DNA of 64,000 nucleotides from Luteimonas galliterrae (GTDB lineage Bacteria; Pseudomonadota; Gammaproteobacteria; Xanthomonadales; Xanthomonadaceae), in contig NZ_JAMBEP010000001.1 of assembly GCF_023374055.1 (NCBI RefSeq), forward strand, positions 1,054,001 to 1,118,000, in the 5' to 3' direction. This document shows positions 27,669 to 35,894 of the stretch, piece after piece (the first letter of the stretch is position 1; each line of letters begins with the position of its first letter). The notes under the pieces were generated by a model that searched no databases, was not told the DNA's origin, and worked only from the letters and a program-made list of their open reading frames with translations. A program made the position numbers and the translations under genes.

Positions 27669-27692
27669 TGTAATCGTTTGCATCGTTGCAAG
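27669..27692. promoter_or_regulatory. Overlapping LacI-family operator candidates
   Basis: Two overlapping palindromes upstream of the TonB receptor gene: TGTAATCGTTTGCA (27669 to 27682, one mismatch between arms) and TTGCATCGTTGCAA (27678 to 27691, central CG). Both fit the CG-centred LacI/GalR operator form found before sugar-responsive TonB receptor genes in Xanthomonas. No LacI-type gene lies in the window. Confidence 0.45.
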
Positions 27693-27821
27693 CGCATTTC
27701 CACAACTGGAACGGAGTGTTACAAATCGATGAAGGGGGATCCGTGAAACGGTGGCGCGGCCCGATGCATGGGATGCGGGCATGGGCCGTGCCTTTGATCT
27801 GGATGACATGAGGAATCCGCG

Positions 27822-30347
27822 ATGCCCAATTCACGCAACAAGCCTTCGTCCGCTCTTCTCGCCCTGCCGATCAGCACCCTCGCCGCTTCCCTGTTGTTGG
27901 CCCTGCCGGCCTTCGCCCAGGAAACGGCCGCCGACGGCCAAGCCGCCAAGACCCTCGACGCGGTGCGGGTCACCGGCTCGCGCGTGCTCGGCCGCACCGC
28001 CGAAGAAACCGCCGCGCCCGTGGACATCATCGGCCAGGAAGAATTGGCCAATACCGGCGCGATGGAAGTCGGCCAGGCGCTGCAACTGCTCGAGCCCAGC
28101 TTCAACTTCTCGCGCACCACGGTCAGCGACGGCACCGACATCCTGCGCCCGGCCACGCTGCGCGCGCTCGGCCCCGACCAGGTGCTGGTGCTGGTCAACG
28201 GCAAGCGCCGTCACCAGCAGGCGCTGGTCAACGTGCAGCAGACCATCGCGCGCGGTTCGGCCGGCACCGACATCAATGCGATACCGGTATCGGCGATCGA
28301 ACGCATCGAAGTGCTGCGCGACGGCGCCGCGGCGCAATACGGTTCGGACGCGATCGCCGGCGTGATCAACATCATCCTCAAGACCCAGACCGACCACACC
28401 GACGTCTCGCTGATGGCCGGCGAAACCTACGAGGGCGACGGCCGCGTGCTGCACGGTAGCGTCAACACCGGCTTCGCGCTCGGCGACGGCGGCTTCATCA
28501 ACCTCACTGGCGAGTACCGCGATCGCGGCGAAACCAACCGCGCCGGCAAGGCGACCACCAACGCATTGGGCTGGTACGACCAGGCCGAGTTCGATGCCGG
28601 CCGCCGCGACGTGAAACTGCATCTGGGCGATGCGGACGCCAAAGACGCCTATCTGTGGATGAACGGCGAACTGCCGATCGGACCTGGCGCGCTGTACTGG
28701 TTCGGCGGCCTGTCCAAGCGCGAAGGCGAATCTTTCGGCTTCTATCGCGGCCCGCACGACAACCGCACGATTCCGGATCTGTATCCGGACGGCTTCCTGC
28801 CCAAGATCGTCACTACGGTCGAGGACGCTTCGCTGGCGGTCGGTTATCGCGCCGACTTGGGCGAGAACTGGGAATGGGACGTTTCGATCAACCACGGCCG
28901 CAATAAATTCTCGTTCGAGGAACACAACACCGCCAACGTCAGCTGGTGGTACGAGCCGGCGCCCGGCGGCGGCATCTACGGCGAAACGCCCACGCAGGCC
29001 GATACCGGCACGCTGCGATTCGAACAGACCACCTTCAACCTGGACCTCAGCGGCGATGTCGACGGCTTCGGCGACAATCCGCTCTATCTCGCCGCGGGTT
29101 TCGAATGGCGCGAGGACCGCTACATCATGGAAGCCGGCGATCCGGTGTCCTACACCTACGGCCGCACCAACGATCCCAGCATCCCGATCTTCGGCCAGAC
29201 CGGCGACCCGGCGCCGTCCGGCACCCAGGGCTTCCCCGGCTTCACACCGGCGACCGAAGTCGACGACGGCCGCCACAGCATGGCGGTCTACTTCGACGCC
29301 GAGACCAATCTCACCGAAAAGCTGCTGGTGGGCGCCGCGGTGCGTTTCGAGGATTACTCAGACTTCGGCAACACGACCAAGGGCAAGCTGTCGTTGCGCT
29401 ACGACGCCAGCGAGGTGTTCGCGTTCCGCGGCACCATCGCCAGCGGCTTCCGCGCCCCGGGCGTGCAGCAGGAATTCTTCAGCCAGGTGTCGACCAACCT
29501 CAACAACGGCGTGCTGACCGAAGTGCTGACCGCGCGCAACGACAGCGACGTCGCCCGCGCCCTCGGCATTCCGGCGCTGAAGGAAGAAACCTCGCTCAGC
29601 AAGTCGTTCGGCATCGTGTTCAAGCCGATCGAGAATTTCTCGATCACCGCCGACATCTTCCGCATCGACATCGAAGACCGCCTGGTGTATTCGGAAGGCA
29701 TCACGCCGGAAACCATCGGCACCGATGGCCTGCCCTGCACGCCGACCAACAGCAACTGCCCCATCGCCGCCGCCCTGGCGCCGTTCCGCGCCGGCGTGGT
29801 GCAGTTCTTCACCAACGCCATCGACACCAGCACGACCGGCCTGGACATCGTGGCCAACGCGCAACACAAGTTCGCCAGCGGCAGCAACCTCAACCTGACG
29901 GCCTTGCTGCACTTCAACAAGACCGAGGTGACCGACGTCCATTCCGAGTCGCCGATCATCCCGGAGTCGTCGATCTTCGGCATCGTCCAGGAAACCCTGA
30001 TCGAACAAGGCCAGCCGCGCGAGCACCACGTGCTGCAGGGCATCTGGAGCAACGACAAGTGGGAAGTCACCGTCCGCGAGAACTACTTCGGCGAGGTGGC
30101 CGGCCTGGGCTTCGGCCCGTATGAAGGGGACGGCAAATGGCTGGCCGACCTGGCGGTGGCCTACAAGTTCAGCGACAAGATCAAGTTGACCGTCGGCGGC
30201 AACAACATATTCGACGTCTATCCCGACAAGTGGGACCCGGACGTGGGCTTCCCGTTCCCCCAGGCGGGCTTCACCTACGGCTGGGAGACGATGCCGTTCG
30301 GTATGAATGGCGGTAGCTACTACGCCAGGTTGGATTTCCGATTCTGA
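27822..30347 (+). CDS. TonB-dependent outer-membrane receptor (large, CUT-type)
   Basis: An 841-residue TonB-dependent receptor. A signal peptide (cleavage after AFAQ) precedes the TonB box region LDAVRVTGSRVLGRT, and the plug shows LLEPSFNFSRTTVSDGTD, LRALGPDQVLVLVNGKRRH and IERIEVLRDGAAAQYGSDAIAGV. The barrel follows, with IASGFRAPGVQQEFFS and the terminal YYARLDFRF ending in the usual aromatic residue. The plug style, with NGKRRH and a near-perfect LacI-like operator upstream, suggests a carbohydrate or similar nutrient receptor, which is inference. GAGG lies before the ATG. Confidence 0.93.
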   Translation: MPNSRNKPSSALLALPISTLAASLLLALPAFAQETAADGQAAKTLDAVRVTGSRVLGRTAEETAAPVDIIGQEELANTGAMEVGQALQLLEPSFNFSRTTVSDGTDILRPATLRALGPDQVLVLVNGKRRHQQALVNVQQTIARGSAGTDINAIPVSAIERIEVLRDGAAAQYGSDAIAGVINIILKTQTDHTDVSLMAGETYEGDGRVLHGSVNTGFALGDGGFINLTGEYRDRGETNRAGKATTNALGWYDQAEFDAGRRDVKLHLGDADAKDAYLWMNGELPIGPGALYWFGGLSKREGESFGFYRGPHDNRTIPDLYPDGFLPKIVTTVEDASLAVGYRADLGENWEWDVSINHGRNKFSFEEHNTANVSWWYEPAPGGGIYGETPTQADTGTLRFEQTTFNLDLSGDVDGFGDNPLYLAAGFEWREDRYIMEAGDPVSYTYGRTNDPSIPIFGQTGDPAPSGTQGFPGFTPATEVDDGRHSMAVYFDAETNLTEKLLVGAAVRFEDYSDFGNTTKGKLSLRYDASEVFAFRGTIASGFRAPGVQQEFFSQVSTNLNNGVLTEVLTARNDSDVARALGIPALKEETSLSKSFGIVFKPIENFSITADIFRIDIEDRLVYSEGITPETIGTDGLPCTPTNSNCPIAAALAPFRAGVVQFFTNAIDTSTTGLDIVANAQHKFASGSNLNLTALLHFNKTEVTDVHSESPIIPESSIFGIVQETLIEQGQPREHHVLQGIWSNDKWEVTVRENYFGEVAGLGFGPYEGDGKWLADLAVAYKFSDKIKLTVGGNNIFDVYPDKWDPDVGFPFPQAGFTYGWETMPFGMNGGSYYARLDFRF

Positions 30348-30390
30348 GCAACCGGGCGCGGGCGACCCAGCTGCCCGCGCCTTCTTGCTT

Positions 30391-30499
30391 TCTCCCCCTT
30401 TGAAAAAGGGGGACACAGGGGGATTTGCTTTTGTTGTTGCCCCGAAGAGCAAGATCAAAAGCAAATCCCCCTCGATCCCCCTTTTTCAAAGGGGGAGGA
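30391..30499. repeat. Palindromic element, family E
   Basis: Inverted repeat with arms TCCCCCTTTGAAAAAGGGGG and AATCCCCCTTTTTCAAAGGG-like counterparts plus an outer AGGGGGATTTGCTTTT pairing. It fills the gap between the convergent TonB receptor and GGDEF-EAL genes. Confidence 0.8.
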
Positions 30500-30503
30500 A
30501 CAG

Positions 30504-33416
30504 CTAGAGCCTAGCCGCGCTGCGCGGGGCGGGCACGGGGTGGCCGAACAGGTAGCCCTGCCCGTACTCGCAGCCCAGATCGCGCAACGAGATGCGCTGC
30601 TCTTCGGTCTCGATGCCCTCGCCGATCGTCTCGATGCCCAGCGCGCTGGCCAGCGCCAGGATCGCGCGCGTCACCGCCATGCTCTCCGGGCTGGATTCGC
30701 CGTGCAGGCCGGCCACGAAGCTCCGGTCGATCTTGAGCGTGGCGATCGGGAAATTGTGCAGGTAGGACAGTGCCGAGAATCCGGTGCCGAAATCGTCCAG
30801 CTGCGCCAGCACGCCATGGTCGCGCAGCGTGCGCAGCATGCGCAGCGCGCGCGGCGCATCGTCGAGCAGGGCCACCTCGGTGATCTCGATGCGCAGACGG
30901 TGCGAATCGGCGCCGCACACGTCCAGCATGCGCAGCAAGCGGTCGGCGAAATCCGGCGAACGGAAATGCCGCGGCGAGACGTTGACCGAAACATAGCCTT
31001 CGCCGCCGTTGGAAAGTTCCATGGCGACCTGCTGGTACAGCATCCAGTCGACTTGTTCGATCAGGCCGCTGTCTTCGCCCAGGCCCATGAAATCGCCGGG
31101 CACCAGCACGCCCCGCTGCTCGTGGTTCCAGCGCAACAGGGCTTCGTGGCCGATCACGGCACCGTCGGTCAGGCGCACGATCGGCTGGTACCAGGGTTCG
31201 AAGTCGTCGCGGTTGATGGCGCGGCGCAGATCCGCCTCGAGGTCGAGCAGGCGCATCGCATGCTCGCGCATGTGCTCGTCGAACACCGCGCTGCGGCCGC
31301 GGCCGAGCGCCTTGGCGCGGTACATCGCGGCGTCGGCGTCGCGCAGCAGTTCCTCGCCGCTGCGATAGCGCGGCTGCCACATGGCGATGCCCAGGCTCGC
31401 GGCCGGGAACAGTTCGCGTCCGGCGATCCACACCGGCGCGCCCAGCGCGCGCAGGATCCGCGCCGCCAGGTTTTCCGCCGCCGAGGCGCTGTCGACGCCT
31501 TCCACCAGCACCGCGAATTCGTCTCCGCCCAGCCGCGCGACGACATCGTCCGGGCGCACGGCCGAGACGATGCGGCTGCCCGCTTCCACCAGCATCTCGT
31601 CGCCGGAAGCATGGCCGACGCTGTCGTTGACCAGCTTGAAGCGGTCCAGGTCGAGGAACAGCACCGCGAACTTGAAGGCGGGATCGTCTATGGCACGTGC
31701 GATCGCCTCGTTCATTCGGTCCAGCAGGTGCGCACGGTTGGGCAGGCCGGTCAGCGCGTCGTGCAGGGCCTGGTGCGTCAGGCGCCGCTCCGCGCGCAAG
31801 CGCTCGCCGATCTGCGCCAACAGCTTGTGGTTGCTTTCCTCCAGCTCGCGGGTGCGCTCTTCGACGCGCTGCTCCAGTTCCAGGTGCGCGGCCTTGAGGT
31901 TGTCCTGCGCCAGCTTGCGTTGCAGGCCGCTGCCGATCTGGTGGGCGACGAAGGTCAGCAGTTCCTGGTCGCGCAGCGTGAAGCTGATCCCTTCCTGATA
32001 GCTCTGCACGGTGATCACGCCGACCACGGTGTCGCCGCGGAACAGCGGCACGCCGAGCCAGCAATGCGCCTGCTCGCCGAAGCTGCGCACCCTGCCCTGC
32101 GTTTCCAGCGCGACGATGTCGCTGCGGTGCGCCAGCAACGGCTGCGCCGTGGACAGGACGTATTCGGTCAGGCCCGAGGACAGGCGCCGCGTCTTGCGCT
32201 TGCTCTCGCGTTCGTCGACCGAGTACGGGAATTCCAGATGCTGCCCGTCCGCAGACAGCATGGCGACATAGAAGTTGCGCGCGTACAGCAGCTCGTCCAC
32301 CACGGCATGGGCCTGGGCGTAGAAGCGTTCGAGGCTGTCGCTGGTGGCGGTGAGTTCGGCGATGCGGAACAAGGCGCGCTGCAGTTCCTCGCCGCGCTGG
32401 CGCTCGACGATCTCCGCCTGCAATTCCTCGTTGGCGCGCTGCAACTCGCGGGTGCGCTCGCCCACGCGGCGCTCCAGTTCGACCTGGGCGTGCTTGCGGT
32501 CCAGCGCGGTCTGGATGTGCTGCGCGACGAATTCCAGCAGCACCCGGTCCTCGTCGCTGTAGCTGGCCGGATGATCGTAGGCCTGCACGACGATGGCGCC
32601 GCTGACCCGGCCTTCGCGCCGCATCAGCACGCCGAGCCAGTCCTGGCTGTCGGGACCGTGTTCGGGGTCGCGCGGGATGCCCAGCTTCTTGCGGATTTCC
32701 TCCGAGGGCCCGCGCAGCGGCTCGCCGTGCAGCAGCAATCCGACGGTCAGGCTGCTGGGCATGTCGTCGAGCGGGATCGCGCGGTCCGGTTCGGACTCGA
32801 ACGCATCGATCTGGTCGGCGAAATACAGGAAGCGCAAAGTGCGGGCGACATCGTCGTACAGCACGATGTAGAAATTGCGCGCGTACATCAGCCCGCCGAC
32901 CACGGCGTGGATCCGGCGCAACATGTCGTTCATTTCCAGGCCCGAGCCAGCCAGGTCCGCGATTTCGTACAGCGCCTGCTGCAGCCGCTCGGATTTCTGC
33001 AGCGATTCGATCCGCGCCTGGGCGCGGATCGTGGCCAGCGTGGCGGACACGGTGCGCCGGGCCAGGGCCAGCCAGGCCTGCTGGGAGGCGACCGGCAGGG
33101 TTTCGGCCAAGGCCGCGGCGATCGCGATGCGGGTCTCGTCGTCGGCGATCCAGGTTTCCAGGATTTCGTCGCTGCCGGCGGCGACCGCCTCGCCCGCGAG
33201 CAGCCGCGCCGAACGGTCCATCAGCCGCGAGGTGCCGGCCGTGGCGGCATTGCCCTCGCGCCCGCTCGCGTCGCGCCAGCGCACCACCAGTTGCGAACCG
33301 GTGGGCAGCGTTTCGACAAGCATGCCCGCCAGGCCCGACGTCGGCATGCCCAGTTGCGCCAGCAGCCCCTCGTCAGCCATCCCTTCGACCCGCTGCGATG
33401 TCAGGCCCCCTGCCAT
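30504..33416 (-). CDS. GAF-GAF-GGDEF-EAL cyclic-di-GMP enzyme
   Basis: A 970-residue protein that may both make and degrade cyclic di-GMP. Two GAF-like sensor domains (about 155 to 325 and 350 to 515) each follow a helical segment; coiled coils rich in ERTRELxxxN link them. The cyclase domain has RPDDVVARLGGDEFAVL: the GGDEF active site near residue 629 is intact and the RxxD inhibitory site sits five residues before it. The phosphodiesterase domain keeps HEALLRW, NVSPRHF, DDFGTGFSALSYL, LKIDRSFV and EGIETEEQ, so it also looks active. No membrane helix is seen, implying a cytoplasmic sensor. The start may instead be the ATG at 33380. Confidence 0.92.
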   Translation of the reverse strand: MAGGLTSQRVEGMADEGLLAQLGMPTSGLAGMLVETLPTGSQLVVRWRDASGREGNAATAGTSRLMDRSARLLAGEAVAAGSDEILETWIADDETRIAIAAALAETLPVASQQAWLALARRTVSATLATIRAQARIESLQKSERLQQALYEIADLAGSGLEMNDMLRRIHAVVGGLMYARNFYIVLYDDVARTLRFLYFADQIDAFESEPDRAIPLDDMPSSLTVGLLLHGEPLRGPSEEIRKKLGIPRDPEHGPDSQDWLGVLMRREGRVSGAIVVQAYDHPASYSDEDRVLLEFVAQHIQTALDRKHAQVELERRVGERTRELQRANEELQAEIVERQRGEELQRALFRIAELTATSDSLERFYAQAHAVVDELLYARNFYVAMLSADGQHLEFPYSVDERESKRKTRRLSSGLTEYVLSTAQPLLAHRSDIVALETQGRVRSFGEQAHCWLGVPLFRGDTVVGVITVQSYQEGISFTLRDQELLTFVAHQIGSGLQRKLAQDNLKAAHLELEQRVEERTRELEESNHKLLAQIGERLRAERRLTHQALHDALTGLPNRAHLLDRMNEAIARAIDDPAFKFAVLFLDLDRFKLVNDSVGHASGDEMLVEAGSRIVSAVRPDDVVARLGGDEFAVLVEGVDSASAAENLAARILRALGAPVWIAGRELFPAASLGIAMWQPRYRSGEELLRDADAAMYRAKALGRGRSAVFDEHMREHAMRLLDLEADLRRAINRDDFEPWYQPIVRLTDGAVIGHEALLRWNHEQRGVLVPGDFMGLGEDSGLIEQVDWMLYQQVAMELSNGGEGYVSVNVSPRHFRSPDFADRLLRMLDVCGADSHRLRIEITEVALLDDAPRALRMLRTLRDHGVLAQLDDFGTGFSALSYLHNFPIATLKIDRSFVAGLHGESSPESMAVTRAILALASALGIETIGEGIETEEQRISLRDLGCEYGQGYLFGHPVPAPRSAARL

Positions 33417-33576
33417 GCAATCAGGATAACGCGTGCGGCGGCAGGCAAACGGCCAACCCCATCGCTGTTTGGAAGCCGTTCCTGACTATATGCACTGTCT
33501 GACACCCGCCATGCCGGGGTGGGCCGAGCCTTGCGCCGGCTTCCCGGCGAGGGCCTCTACGCTTACCCTGCGCAGC

Positions 33577-34131
33577 ATGGATGCTGCCACGGAACCCGGC
33601 GACGACGCGCTGATGCTCGCTTATGCGGCCGGCGACGTTGCCGCGTTCGAGCGGCTGTACACGCGCCATCGCGGCCGCCTGTACAGGTTCCTGCTGCGCC
33701 AGGCCCGCGATCCGGCCCTGGCCGACGAGATCTTCCAGGACGTCTGGCAGCGGGTGATTTCGGCCCGCCAGCACTGGAAACCGGATGCGGCCTTCTCGAC
33801 CTGGCTGTTCCGCATCGCCCACAACCGCATGAACGACCATTGGCGCGCGCAGAAGCACCGCCCCGCGGCGCCCGACGACGCCGACGAGCGCGCCGCGCGC
33901 GTGCCCGATCCTCACACGCCCGAGCGCACGCTGTCGGAGTTCGAGCAACGCCGCCGGCTGCAGCTGGCGCTCGACGAATTGCCCGACGAGCAGCGCGAAG
34001 TGCTGTCGCTGCGGCTGGAGCAGGAACTGACGTTGGAGGAGATCGGCGACATCACCGGCGTCGGCCGGGAAACGGTCAAATCGCGGTTGCGCTACGCGAT
34101 GGACAAGCTGCGCACGAGGTTGCAGGAATGA
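33577..34131 (+). CDS. ECF-type RNA polymerase sigma factor
   Basis: A 184-residue extracytoplasmic-function sigma factor. Sigma region 2 (about residues 22 to 90) shows FERLYTRHRGRLYRFLLRQ, ADEIFQDVWQRV and FSTWLFRIAHNRMNDHWR; region 4 (about 125 to 180) shows LDELPDEQREVLSLRLEQELTLEEIGDITG-like residues, then TVKSRLRYAMDKLR. It would direct a stress or envelope regulon. The next gene, an anti-sigma factor, overlaps it by four bases. No ribosome-binding site precedes the ATG, so initiation may be leaderless or weak; the open frame to 33433 looks non-coding. Confidence 0.9.
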   Translation: MDAATEPGDDALMLAYAAGDVAAFERLYTRHRGRLYRFLLRQARDPALADEIFQDVWQRVISARQHWKPDAAFSTWLFRIAHNRMNDHWRAQKHRPAAPDDADERAARVPDPHTPERTLSEFEQRRRLQLALDELPDEQREVLSLRLEQELTLEEIGDITGVGRETVKSRLRYAMDKLRTRLQE

Positions 34132-35099
34132 GCATCGATCCCCGCCTGCCCGCCGAACGCGAACCGTTGACGCCGGAAGAACGCGAACTGGCGCAGCGCC
34201 TGTCGCGGCTCGGCCCCAGCGCCGGCCCGCCGTCGTCGGTCGACGCGCGCATCCTGGCCGCCGCGCACGATGCGGTCGCGTCGCGCCCCCGCCCGAAACC
34301 AGGCAGTGCGCGGCGCTGGCCGGTGGCGTTGGGCGTGGCGGCTTCGTTGGTATTGGCGGTCGGCATCGCCTGGCGATTGCGGCCGTTGCCGGAGCCGCCG
34401 CAAATGCGTGCGCCGGCTGCCCGATCGGCCGCGACGGCGACGGTCAAAGGACCCGCACCTGCACCGGAGTACGACGCCGATGTTTCGATACAGGCCGTGC
34501 CGGAACAGGCCGTACCGGAGCAGGCGGAGCAAGCCCCCGCGTCGGCCGAATCGCGCCAGGATGCGGTCACACAGGCGCCCAAGCGCGATTCGGTTCCGGC
34601 ACCGCAAGAGCCGCCGACCGCCATCGACGAAAGCCGCGCGATGGAAGTGCAAGCGCCCGCTCCCGCCGCTCCGCCTCCGCCGCCTGCGCCCGCCGCCGCA
34701 GCCATGGCGCCGCCGGCCGCTAACGACTTGTCCGCAGCGGATGCCGTCATGCCTGCGGAACAGGAAGCCGCCGGCGCGGCGCGCGCCAAATCGGCGGCAT
34801 CGAATGCGCAAAGGGCGGCCGAAGCCCCCGAACTGCGCCGCGAAGCGCAAGCGTTCGAAGACATGCCGATCGTCGATGCCGACAGTGCCAGCGATGCCGG
34901 CGACGAACCGCCGGCCTATGCCAATTCGCCGGAAGTACGCGAAGCCTGGCTGCGGCGCGTGCGCGAACTGATCGCCGAAGGCAATCTGCAGCAGGCGCAC
35001 GACAGCCTGCACGAGTTCCAACGGCGTTATCCGGGCCAGCCGCTGCCCGATGACCTGCAGCGCTTCCAGCAGACGAAAACGGATCCGATCCTTCCGTGA
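34128..35099 (+). CDS. Anti-sigma factor-like membrane protein
   Basis: A 323-residue protein likely to hold the preceding sigma factor inactive. The N-terminal cytoplasmic segment (LTPEERELAQRLSRLGP and SSVDARILAAAHDAV) precedes one transmembrane helix (WPVALGVAASLVLAVGIAW, about 64 to 82). A long Pro/Ala/Glu-rich periplasmic stretch (about 90 to 255) follows. The C-terminal helix pair (EAWLRRVRELIAEGNLQQA and HDSLHEFQRRYPGQPLP) resembles a short TPR-like unit. It lacks a zinc-binding HxxxCxxC motif. Its start overlaps the sigma stop (ATGA) and its stop overlaps the yigZ start (GTGA). Confidence 0.8.
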   Translation: MSIDPRLPAEREPLTPEERELAQRLSRLGPSAGPPSSVDARILAAAHDAVASRPRPKPGSARRWPVALGVAASLVLAVGIAWRLRPLPEPPQMRAPAARSAATATVKGPAPAPEYDADVSIQAVPEQAVPEQAEQAPASAESRQDAVTQAPKRDSVPAPQEPPTAIDESRAMEVQAPAPAAPPPPPAPAAAAMAPPAANDLSAADAVMPAEQEAAGAARAKSAASNAQRAAEAPELRREAQAFEDMPIVDADSASDAGDEPPAYANSPEVREAWLRRVRELIAEGNLQQAHDSLHEFQRRYPGQPLPDDLQRFQQTKTDPILP

Positions 35100-35680
35100 G
35101 CCCGCACACGCTGGCCGCACCGGCCTCGCATGCGATCGAGGTCAAGCACAGCCGTTTCCTGGCGCATGCCGCGCCGGCGGACTCGCCCGAAGCGGCGCTC
35201 GGCTGGCTCTCCGCGAACAGCGACCGGAACGCCACCCATAATTGTTGGGCCTACCGGATCGGCGAGTTGTACCGTTCCAGCGACGATGGCGAGCCGTCCG
35301 GAACGGCCGGGCGGCCGATCCTGGCGGCGATCGACGGACAGGGGCTGGACCGGGTGATCGTGGTCGTTACTCGCTGGTACGGCGGCATCAATCTGGGCGC
35401 CGGCGGCCTGGTGCGCGCCTACGGCGGCGCTGCGGCGGAATGCCTGCGCCGCGCCGAAAGAACGCCCCTGATTGTGATGGCCCCAGTCCGGCTGTTCTGC
35501 CCCTTCGCCGACGTCGCCGAAGTGCATGCGGCGCTGGCAGCGTTCGGAGCGGAGAAGAAAGAGGAGAATTTCGATGCCGAAGGCGTCAATTTCGTGCTTT
35601 CGATGCCTTTGGAGCGCGTCGACGGCTTGAAAGCGCGGTTACGCGACGCCACACGTAATCGGGTGCGGTTTGCGGAATAG
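35096..35680 (+). CDS. yigZ: YigZ/IMPACT family protein
   Basis: A 194-residue protein with the UPF0029/IMPACT N-terminal domain: HSRFLAHAAPADSPEAALGWL, NATHNCWAYRIG, SSDDGEPSGTAGRPIL and VTRWYGGINLGAGGLVRAYGG. The second, smaller alpha+beta domain follows. The family is linked to translation control in eukaryotes; the bacterial role is not established. It starts at GTG inside the stop of the anti-sigma gene, so it is probably translated from the sigma factor message. Confidence 0.93.
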   Translation: MSPHTLAAPASHAIEVKHSRFLAHAAPADSPEAALGWLSANSDRNATHNCWAYRIGELYRSSDDGEPSGTAGRPILAAIDGQGLDRVIVVVTRWYGGINLGAGGLVRAYGGAAAECLRRAERTPLIVMAPVRLFCPFADVAEVHAALAAFGAEKKEENFDAEGVNFVLSMPLERVDGLKARLRDATRNRVRFAE

Positions 35681-35713
35681 TGGCGGCCACCTGGGAAGGA
35701 CTAGACCGCTTTT

Positions 35714-35874
35714 CAGCCGTCATTCCCGCGAAGGCGGGAATCCAGCGACTTTCGCTTTCCGGGGGGCATCGATGCGATCTGCCATCCCGCGCGCCCTCAC
35801 CCTACCCTCTCCCGCAAGCGGGAGAGGGCTCATGCAAAGTCGCCGGATTCCCGCCTTCGCGGGAATGACGGCTT
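35714..35874. repeat. Compound palindromic element, family B copy 2
   Basis: About 161 bases with inverted ends (AGCCGTCATTCCCGCGAAGG and its complement) enclosing the small core palindrome CCCTCTCCCGCAAGCGGGAG. The left arm keeps TCCAGCGACTTT; the right has one change (AAAGTCGCCGGA). It separates yigZ from the ABC transporter gene. Confidence 0.85.
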
Positions 35875-35894
35875 AGAGGCACCGCAGGAAAAAC

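Noticed and set aside
30540-33485. A 981-codon plus-strand frame opposite the GGDEF-EAL gene
   Set aside because: Antisense shadow in high-GC sequence; the minus strand carries intact GGDEF and EAL motifs.
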